A stretch of 9,832 nt of DNA. Origin: DATIUV01 sp049322755 (GTDB lineage: Bacteria > Pseudomonadota > Gammaproteobacteria > Burkholderiales > UBA6910). Shown here in pieces: positions 6,326 to 9,832 of this stretch. How positions within the stretch are numbered: position 1 is the stretch's first letter; the number at the start of each line of letters is the position of its first letter. The notes beneath the pieces were generated by a model. The model saw only the letters and a program-made list of their open reading frames with translations, did no database searches and was not told the DNA's origin. The stretch is taken from positions 1-9,832 of the forward strand of contig JBMOQX010000019.1 of assembly GCA_049322755.1 (NCBI GenBank). Direction: 5' to 3'. The position numbers and the translations under genes were made by a program.

Positions 6326-7812
6326 ACGACGTCCAGCGTGCGCCGCGCCGCGGCCACCATGTGTTCCAGCTCGGTCTCGTCGATCACGTAGGGCGGCATG
6401 AAATAGACGGTATTGCCCAGCGGGCGCAGCAGCAGCTCGTGTTTCAACGCTTCGCGGAACGCCCGCCGCGGAAACTCGGCGTCGGCGTCCGCGACATCGA
6501 ACGCCGCGATCATCCCGGTGCGGCGGAGGTGGCGGAAGCGCGGATCGTCGCCGAAGGGGGCCAGCAATCGGTCGAGGCGCTCGCCGATGACGCGGTTGGC
6601 GCCCAGCACGTCGCTTTGCTCGAACAGGTCCAGCGTCGCCAGGGCGGCGCGGCACGCCAGCGGATTGCCGGTGTAGGAATGGGAGTGCAGGAAGCCGCGC
6701 GTCGCCTGGTCGGCGTAGAACGCCCCGTAGATCGCGTCCGTCGCCAGCACCGCCGACAGCGGCAGGTAGCCGCCGGTGAGGCCCTTCGACAGGCAGATCA
6801 GGTCGGGCGCGACGCCCCTCGCCGGGCCGGTCTTTGAACTCCCGGCCGCAGGAGGTCCGCCAGAATCGGGACGCGCCGGCGGGGGCGACGGGCCCGCGCC
6901 GCTTCCCGCCCCGGGCGTCTCCGACGCCGCCGAGTCCGCGGCGCCCTGCTCGCAAGCGAACATCGTTCCGGTGCGGCCGAACCCCACCGCGATCTCGTCG
7001 GCGATCAGGTGCACGTCGAAGCGGTCGCACAGCGCGCGCGCGCGGCGCAGGTAAGCGGGGTGGTGCATGGCCATCTGCCCGGCGCACTGCACCAGCGGCT
7101 CCAGGATGAACGCGGCGATCTCGGCGTGGCGCTGCTCCAGCTCCCGCTCCAGCGCCTGCGCGCAGCGCAGCGCGAACGCCTCGCCGCTCTCGCCGGGCTC
7201 GGCCCGGCGCCAGTCGGGCGACGGCACCTGGCGGCAGCCGGTGAGGAGCAGCGGCGCATAGGCGTCCTTGAACAGCGCCACGTCCCCGACCGAGAGGGTC
7301 GCCAGCGTCTCGCCGTGATAGCTGTTGGCGAGGCTCAGGAAGCGGCGCTTCGCGGGTCTGCCGGTGTTCTTCCAGTAGTGGAAGCTCATCTTGAGCGCGA
7401 TCTCCACCGCCGACGAGCCGTCGGAGGCGAAGAAGCAATGACCCAGGGGTCCCGGCACGAGGTCGGACAGCCGCTCCGCCAGCCGGACCGCCGGTTCGTG
7501 GGTGAAACCGGCCAGGATCACGTGCTCCAGCCTGCCGAGCTGGTCCGCCACCGCGGCGTTGATCGCCGGGTGGGAGTGGCCGAACAGGTTTACCCACCAG
7601 GAGCTGATGGCGTCCAGGTAGCGGCGGGCGCCGGCGTCGTACAGCCACACGCCCTCGCCGCGCGCGATCGGCACCATCGGCACCCACTCGTGGTGCTTCA
7701 TCTGGGTGCAGGGGTGCCAGACGGCTGCCAGGCTGCGGTGCACCAGTTCGTCGCTGGACGATGCCGCCGCCGACATCTTGCGGAGACCCGGCGCGCTGGG
7801 TTTAATTTCCAT
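6316..7812 (-). CDS. bioA: Adenosylmethionine-8-amino-7-oxononanoate aminotransferase with an in-frame loop insertion
   Basis: This 498-residue class-III aminotransferase makes 7,8-diaminopelargonate from 7-keto-8-aminopelargonate, with S-adenosylmethionine as amino donor, in biotin synthesis. It is a cytosolic PLP enzyme. Visible landmarks are AVWHPCTQM (30-38), SSWW (70-73), NSYHGET (163-169), LIADEIAVGFGRTG with PLP-contacting D272, LSKGLTGGYLPL with Schiff-base K343, and TGNPLACRAA. BioA is usually about 430-450 residues (E. coli 429). The excess is mostly a Gly/Ser/Pro/Ala-rich stretch at about residues 290-333, between MFACEQG and APDLICLSKG. Start: the ATG at 7812 has no Shine-Dalgarno (CACCTCCTG precedes it). 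An ATG at 7776 (MSAAASSSDELVHR) is an equally possible start that keeps all conserved residues. It is the first gene of the minus-strand operon. Confidence 0.92.
   Translation of the reverse strand: MEIKPSAPGLRKMSAAASSSDELVHRSLAAVWHPCTQMKHHEWVPMVPIARGEGVWLYDAGARRYLDAISSWWVNLFGHSHPAINAAVADQLGRLEHVILAGFTHEPAVRLAERLSDLVPGPLGHCFFASDGSSAVEIALKMSFHYWKNTGRPAKRRFLSLANSYHGETLATLSVGDVALFKDAYAPLLLTGCRQVPSPDWRRAEPGESGEAFALRCAQALERELEQRHAEIAAFILEPLVQCAGQMAMHHPAYLRRARALCDRFDVHLIADEIAVGFGRTGTMFACEQGAADSAASETPGAGSGAGPSPPPARPDSGGPPAAGSSKTGPARGVAPDLICLSKGLTGGYLPLSAVLATDAIYGAFYADQATRGFLHSHSYTGNPLACRAALATLDLFEQSDVLGANRVIGERLDRLLAPFGDDPRFRHLRRTGMIAAFDVADADAEFPRRAFREALKHELLLRPLGNTVYFMPPYVIDETELEHMVAAARRTLDVVCG
6830..6950 (-). 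other. Low-complexity in-frame insertion inside bioA
   Basis: This DNA encodes BioA residues of about 288-332, rich in Gly, Ser, Pro and Ala, with no counterpart in the E. coli enzyme. There the equivalent of FACE is followed within a few residues by PD-x-CLSKG. The segment is G+C-rich and in frame, and sits in a presumed surface loop between the PLP-binding aspartate and lysine regions. No inverted-repeat ends or target duplication were found, so expansion is as likely as insertion of a mobile piece. Confidence 0.6.
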
Positions 7813-7998
7813 CAGGAGGTGAAATCGGGACGCCGCGAATCCGCGGCGGCAAAAAGCGTAAGTGTATGCGAACCACGGGCGGATTTGACGCCGTGGCGCC
7901 GCGGCCAGCGGCCCGCGCTGCGGGAACGGGCATCAAAGTTGCTATATTCCCGGTGAAGGCATCCGTGTTCTTAGTCCTGTAGCCAGCGAGGGAAGGCC
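7813..7998. promoter_or_regulatory. Divergent promoter region between bioA and the 211-residue gene
   Basis: For the plus-strand gene, TGCTATATT (7940-7948) is an extended -10 element about 50 nt before the ATG; no clear -35 precedes it. A 7-bp hairpin, CGCCGCG/CGCGGCG (7831-7837 with 7842-7848), lies just upstream of bioA and is flanked by an A5 run. AGGAGGTGA at 7814-7822 is a perfect Shine-Dalgarno on the plus strand but has no start codon within reach. On the bioA mRNA the same bases read TCACCTCCT, identical to the 16S rRNA 3' tail. No BirA-type biotin operator was seen. Confidence 0.5.
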
Positions 7999-8634
7999 AT
8001 GGAACTCTTGGACCGCATTTCCGACCAGCTCAGCGCTTCGAAGCATCCGCTGTTCGCCATTACGGTGGCCGCGGTGCCGTATCCCGATACTCCCATCATC
8101 CTGACGCTCCACTGGCATGGCTTCGTGCACGAGAAGCTGGCCGACGTGGAGGGCGCCTCCCCGGTGCGCTTCACGCCCGTCCCCAGCTCCGCGTTGCAGG
8201 TCAACGACCGTTGGACCGGCCTGCGTGATCTCGAAGAGGCCGCGCTCGAGGCGGCCTGGGAACTGGGGGCGTGGGACCTGGCGCGGGCCGAGCGCCCGTC
8301 CTGCGCGCGCCCCGGCGCCGACTCCTCGGAAGCACTGGAGTGCCTGCAGGCGTTCGGGGCGTTTCCCTTCGGTGTCCAGGGCAACGACGTCGTGGTGAGC
8401 GACGCGCCCGATACCGACGACCTCCTGGGGCTCGCGGCGCGCAAGGGCTACCTGATGTGGCTGTTCCGCCCCGTCCACGGCGGCATCTGGAAAGAGGTGG
8501 CGGAGGACGCCACGCTCAAGCCCGACGGCAAGCGCGAGCCGCCATGCCCGGTGGAGCCCGTGCCCGCGCGCTGCGACAAACCCCACAAGACCGTCTACCG
8601 CTTCGGCCAGCCGCTTTCGCTCGAACTGGCCTGA
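7999..8634 (+). CDS. Conserved-looking hypothetical protein, 211 residues
   Basis: The ATG is preceded by GAGGGAAGG (7988-7996) at a suitable distance, and an extended -10 lies further upstream. The protein begins MELLDRISDQLSASKHPLFA. It has a hydrophobic/aromatic stretch IILTLHWHGFVHEKL (33-47), an acidic, Glu/Ala-rich middle, then KGYLMWLFRPVHGGIWKE (about 149-166) and a Cys/Pro-rich tail ending FGQPLSLELA. No signal peptide, clear membrane helix or catalytic motif is visible, so it is probably cytosolic. I do not recognise the family. It stands alone, divergent from bioA, and is followed by its own likely terminator. The strong ribosome site, ordered aromatic motifs and high G+C matching the neighbours argue that it is real. 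Confidence 0.8.
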   Translation: MELLDRISDQLSASKHPLFAITVAAVPYPDTPIILTLHWHGFVHEKLADVEGASPVRFTPVPSSALQVNDRWTGLRDLEEAALEAAWELGAWDLARAERPSCARPGADSSEALECLQAFGAFPFGVQGNDVVVSDAPDTDDLLGLAARKGYLMWLFRPVHGGIWKEVAEDATLKPDGKREPPCPVEPVPARCDKPHKTVYRFGQPLSLELA

Positions 8635-8641
8635 CCGCTCT

Positions 8642-8670
8642 CGGGCGGCGCCTCCGCTCGTCCCGTTTTT
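8642..8670 (+). terminator. Intrinsic terminator of the 211-residue gene
   Basis: Starting 8 nt after the TGA, CGGG (8642-8645) pairs with CCCG (8662-8665). The stem continues past a one-base bulge as CGG with TCG (one G-T pair), loops over C/G-rich bases, and is followed directly by T5 (8666-8670). The stem is modest, but the position and T run fit a rho-independent terminator. Confidence 0.55.
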
Positions 8671-8990
8671 CCTGATTTGGTTACGGGCAGCACATGGTTT
8701 GGAATGCCGGGACCAGGCGGGATTAAATGGGCCGCTGTGGGATAAACAGCTTGTTTAACAAGGAGGTAAATCCAAAATGAGGGGATCAATCCCGACAGCT
8801 TAGGTTCGGAACGAAGTGGTGCCGGCGAAGGCCAAACCGCTCTTGAAACGGAATATGGGACAGCGCTGGTGACACTGGCTTTAAGGGACACGAGATAAAC
8901 GGTAGAGGTGCCCAAGCGCTCTCTGTGGGTAGCCTGGAATGGAGCTCCCAGAACATCATTTTCCGGCTGGCTAAGCACCCGAACGTGCTT
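8671..8990. other. Gene-poor, lower-GC segment of foreign or decayed origin
   Basis: G+C falls to about 51% (61 of 120 at 8701-8820) from about 70% in the genes to the left. No recognisable protein was found in any frame. Longer open frames on the minus strand run through the terminator and the tandem repeats and look accidental. On the plus strand a short frame (about 8770-8898) could be decayed coding sequence, but it matches nothing I know. A weak promoter-like pair, TTGGAA (8699-8704) and TTAAAT (8723-8728) with an 18-nt spacer, precedes the small ORF at 8777. Confidence 0.5.
8750..8803 (+). other. Palindrome, perfect Shine-Dalgarno and 8-codon ORF (MRGSIPTA)
   Basis: The 13-base palindrome CTTGTTTAACAAG (8750-8762) overlaps AAGGAGGT (8760-8767). 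Nine bases later ATG (8777) opens an 8-codon frame that ends in TAG (8801-8803). The palindrome could hide the first bases of the ribosome site, as in leader-peptide or attenuation systems. The alternative is that this is the start of a gene broken by a frameshift, since another frame continues open for about 30 codons after the stop. No downstream gene is evident. Confidence 0.35.
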
Positions 8991-8991
8991 A
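8972..8991. other. Perfect hairpin touching the tandem-repeat array
   Basis: TAAGCAC (8972-8978) pairs perfectly with GTGCTTA (8985-8991) over the six-base loop CCGAAC. The last base of the hairpin is the first base of the 11-bp repeat array. No T run follows on either strand. Confidence 0.5.
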
Positions 8992-9039
8992 CAAAGGTGC
9001 GACAAAGGTGCGACAAAGGTGCGACAAAGGTGCGACAAA
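8991..9039. repeat. Four exact 11-bp tandem repeats plus a partial fifth
   Basis: ACAAAGGTGCG occurs at 8991-9001, 9002-9012, 9013-9023 and 9024-9034 without a single difference, then ACAAA at 9035-9039. The period of 11 is close to one DNA turn, so every copy presents the same face. A/T-rich sequence follows (ATTTAAA at 9039-9045, TTTTAATTAA at 9058-9067). Because 11 is not a multiple of three, the array is not coding. It could be a protein-binding array such as iterons or transposase sites at an element end. Confidence 0.85.
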
Positions 9040-9047
9040 TTTAAAGC

Positions 9048-9144
9048 GTGTCGGACCTTTTAATTAACTCGTTGAAAATATTGGACTTCTGACCGCCGGG
9101 ACGATGGCTTACGGTCGCACATCCACCACATAAAGGTGCGACAC
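9048..9144. mobile_element. 97-bp inverted-repeat unit, MITE-like or element end
   Basis: GTGTCGGACCTTT (9048-9060) is the inverse complement of AAAGGTGCGACAC (9132-9144) with one mismatch in 13. The right end contains AAAGGTGCG, the same core as the neighbouring tandem array and in the same orientation. A second inverted match, GTCGCAC (9114-9120) with GTGCGAC (9136-9142), makes an internal hairpin at the right end. The interior is A/T-rich (TTTTAATTAACTCG, GAAAATATTGG). No target-site duplication is visible and no transposase is encoded. This fits a small non-autonomous element or a solo terminus. Confidence 0.45.
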
Positions 9145-9250
9145 CGGGGGCGGCAATGCCTGTTTCGCTCATCGATCGATTGGCAGTAAACCCACCCACG
9201 ATCGGAACAGAGAGGTATGCCGCCATGATAGGGCGGCGGCATCGCCCTGC
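9145..9250. other. Non-coding junction before the phage fragment, with a hairpin
   Basis: No gene is supported. It holds the palindrome ATCGATCGAT (9171-9180) and an 8-bp stem ATGCCGCC/GGCGGCAT (9217-9224 with 9235-9242, 10-base loop). Sequence resembling a phage protein begins only after this hairpin, so the break between the element-like DNA and the prophage remnant probably lies near 9240-9255. Confidence 0.4.
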
Positions 9251-9484
9251 GAGCGCTATGCCAAGTTCATTCTCCCGACGCTATCGATGCCGTACGAGGT
9301 GTGGCTGTCCGTCTACGACGATGGCAGCTACCGCAGGCGAATCATCGTCCAGTTCACGGGGCCGCGCGATCTCATGATCGTGGCGCGGGAGAGCCGGGAC
9401 GGGAGCTTGTTCTGGAACTTTCTGCACGCCGACGATCGCCGGATGAACACCCTGCGCGCCGGGGCATTGCTCTATGCGCGTTGA
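9251..9484 (+). pseudogene. C-terminal fragment of a phage head-morphogenesis protein with PBECR2-type nuclease-like domain
   Basis: From 9251 the frame reads ERYAKFILPTLSMPYEVWLS, continues with VYDDGSYRRRIIVQF, RDLMIVARESRDGSLFWNF and LHADDRRMNTLRAGALLYAR, and stops at TGA 9482-9484. This pattern (RYA..ILPTL..PYEVWL, DGSYRRR, DGSLFWNF, RxGxLLY) is what I know from the C-terminal domain of Mu-like phage gpF/minor head proteins, named PBECR2 for a barnase/EndoU/colicin/RelE-like nuclease fold. Such proteins are usually several hundred residues long; here only the last 78 or so remain. An internal ATG at 9287 gives a 65-residue ORF, but it has no ribosome site and starts inside the conserved block. 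It is therefore read as a 5'-truncated remnant. Assignment is from memory of the family, not a search. Confidence 0.65.
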
Positions 9485-9580
9485 CAGGTCGGGCGTCCCG
9501 TCTCTGAGTGAGTCGCGGACCTCACAGAAACCCTTCCCCGGGTTATGCCTCCGCAAGCACCCGGTTCTCGACCCGACCTG
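9485..9580. ncRNA. Candidate structured element, copy A (three-way junction)
   Basis: The segment starts directly after the TGA of the PBECR2 fragment. Closing stem P1: CAGGTCGGG (9485-9493) with CCCGACCTG (9572-9580), 9 perfect pairs. Then GTCCCGT (9495-9501), stem P2 GTGAG/CTCAC (9508-9512 with 9521-9525), CCCTTCC (9531-9537), stem P3 CCGGGT/ACCCGG (9538-9543 with 9559-9564), and TTCTCG (9565-9570). The same order, joining sequences and fold occur in copy B with different stem sequences. The joining strands are purine-rich on the minus strand (CGAGAA, GGAAGGG, ACGGGAC), so an RNA could come from either strand. A gpG-type start follows 18 nt later. No Rfam family was recognised. Confidence 0.5.
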
Positions 9581-9598
9581 CTACGGGCAGTCTAGCAC

Positions 9599-9668
9599 GT
9601 GACCCGGATCAAATTCGAGGTCGACGACCGAGCCGTGGTACGCGCCCTGAACGAGCTGCTGCGCCGGT
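9599..9668 (+). pseudogene. 5' fragment of a Mu gpG-like virion morphogenesis gene (copy 1)
   Basis: From GTG 9599 the frame reads MTRIKFEVDDRAVVRALNEL then LRR, the typical opening of phage virion morphogenesis/tail completion proteins of the Mu gpG type, which are usually about 150 residues. After residue 23 or so the resemblance stops. The DNA there changes into a second copy of the PBECR2 gene end (9660-9689). The frame happens to stay open to the window edge, but the encoded residues (Trp, Pro, Arg and Ser-rich) have no gpG character. No Shine-Dalgarno is evident upstream; TAGCACGTG surrounds the start as in copy 2. Confidence 0.55.
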
Positions 9669-9689
9669 GCACTGCTTTATGGGAAGTGA
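9660..9689 (+). pseudogene. Second copy of the PBECR2 gene's last codons
   Basis: In the frame ending at TGA 9687-9689 the DNA reads C-A-G-A-L-L-Y-G-K-stop. The complete fragment to the left ends R-A-G-A-L-L-Y-A-R-stop. The nucleotide match (GCA-T/C-TGCT-C/T-TATG...TGA) is offset by 205 bp. The junction with the preceding gpG fragment falls at a shared CTGCGC, present both in the gpG codons and in the PBECR2 end. Confidence 0.55.
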
Positions 9690-9785
9690 GTGCCGAGGGT
9701 CCCGTTCCAGGCCGCCCACGGAAGACGCTGGAGCCCTTCCACCGGTCATCGGGTTCCGTGCCCGACCGGTTTCTCGCCTCGGCAC
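9690..9785. ncRNA. Candidate structured element, copy B (three-way junction)
   Basis: Copy B starts directly after TGA 9687-9689 and is also 96 bp. P1: GTGCCGAGG (9690-9698) with CCTCGGCAC (9777-9785). Then GTCCCGT (9699-9705), P2 TCCAG/CTGGA (9706-9710 with 9728-9732), CCCTTCC (9734-9740), P3 ACCGGT/ACCGGT (9741-9746 with 9765-9770) extended by CGGG/CCCG (9750-9753 with 9761-9764), and TTCTCG (9771-9776). Compared with copy A, 6 of 9 P1 pairs, 3 of 5 P2 pairs and 2 of 6 P3 pairs differ with pairing kept, while the joining blocks are identical. It is followed after 16 nt by the second gpG start. Confidence 0.5.
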
Positions 9786-9801
9786 GGTTAAAGAATAGCA
9801 C

Positions 9802-9832
9802 GTGGCCGAAGCCTTTAAAATCGAGGTCGACG
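9802..9832 (+). CDS. Start of a Mu gpG-like virion morphogenesis protein (copy 2, runs off right edge)
   Basis: GTG 9802 opens MAEAFKIEVD, ten codons before the window ends. The resemblance to copy 1 (IKFEVDD) and the shared DNA TAGCACGTG and TCGAGGTCGACG make it the likely intact version. In Mu-like phages this gene follows the gpF head-morphogenesis gene and precedes the protease/scaffold and major head genes, so more phage structural genes may lie to the right. No Shine-Dalgarno is obvious; GTTAAAGAA lies upstream. Confidence 0.55.
   Translation, partial: MAEAFKIEVD

Noticed and set aside
6863..7835. Shared AATCGGGACGC between the bioA insertion and the bioA upstream region as evidence of a mobile repeat
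   Set aside because: An 11-base match is expected several times by chance in about 10 kb, and the flanks do not extend it.
7830..7855. Intrinsic terminator at the 7831-7848 hairpin
   Set aside because: The stem is followed by A5 on the plus strand and preceded by T5 on the minus strand, so no T tract follows it in either direction.
7813..7998. BirA operator upstream of bioA
   Set aside because: No TTGTAAACC/GGTTTACAA-type dyad was found in the spacer.
8595..9038. 147-codon minus-strand open frame, and a shorter one at 8786-9016
   Set aside because: It reads through the plus-strand gene end, the terminator and the 11-bp repeats, whose period breaks reading frames. No ribosome site and no protein-like motifs were seen.
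8991..9039. CRISPR array
   Set aside because: Repeats are only 11 bp and directly adjacent with no spacers, and no cas genes are present.
9485..9785. Integron attC sites (gene plus about 100-bp imperfect inverted repeat, twice)
   Set aside because: The ends lack the required RYYYAAC and GTTRRRY core sites, the following ORFs are one phage gene family, and no integrase is seen.
9485..9785. Hammerhead ribozyme or tRNA-like fold
   Set aside because: The three-way junction lacks the hammerhead core CUGANGA/GAAA on either strand, and no acceptor, anticodon and T-arm arrangement can be drawn.
9508..9801. Plus-strand 96-codon frame (9508-9798) and minus-strand 69-codon frame (9592-9801)
   Set aside because: Both run across the two structured elements and the gpG starts in other frames. 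Composition is Arg/Pro/Ser-rich, as expected from G+C-rich shadow frames.

Overview
The window reads as chromosome of a high-GC proteobacterium. A hand count gives 44 of 60 G+C at 541-600 inside ubiD. A UbiD-type ubiquinone decarboxylase indicates a ubiquinone-making proteobacterium. The wording of the BioA, DacB and metallo-beta-lactamase proteins looks betaproteobacterial to me, but that is an impression, not a computed placement. At about 8.67 kb base composition drops to roughly half G+C (61 of 120 at 8701-8820). From there to the right edge the window holds repeats and fragments of a Mu-like prophage.

Layout. The left edge (1-86, minus) carries the start of an exported protein, followed by an AT-rich spacer (87-428) with short repeats. 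On the plus strand ubiD (429-1895) is followed after 2 nt by a five-heme exported cytochrome c (1898-3169). These genes converge, across two G+C hairpins, on a four-gene minus-strand operon that reads from right to left: bioA (7812-6316), an RNA-type metallo-beta-lactamase/beta-CASP protein (6325-4925), a dacB-type D-Ala-D-Ala carboxypeptidase (4928-3465, TTG start with a perfect Shine-Dalgarno), and an 85-residue two-helix membrane protein (3468-3211). Each gene in the operon overlaps the next by 4 to 10 nt. A divergent gene for an unrecognised 211-residue protein (7999-8634) ends in a likely intrinsic terminator.

The right part (8671-9832) has no intact gene that I recognise. It contains an 8-codon ORF behind a perfect ribosome binding site, a hairpin touching four exact 11-bp tandem repeats, and a 97-bp inverted-repeat unit whose ends match the 11-bp repeat. 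Beyond these lies the C-terminal end of a PBECR2-type (barnase/EndoU/colicin/RelE-fold nuclease-like) phage head-morphogenesis protein, followed by two starts of a gpG-type virion morphogenesis protein.

The most interesting signal is between those phage genes. Two 96-bp segments (9485-9580 and 9690-9785) each begin directly after a stop codon that ends an AGALLY-type tail. Both can fold into the same three-way junction. They share the joining strands GTCCCGT, CCCTTCC and TTCTCG, while 6 of the 9 pairs of the closing stem differ between copies with pairing preserved. Each sits 16-18 nt upstream of a gpG start. This looks like a structured RNA or DNA element of a Mu-like phage family, seen here twice because a roughly 205-bp block was duplicated or because two related prophages recombined. 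All of this comes from reading and hand-pairing one sequence, and no database was searched.
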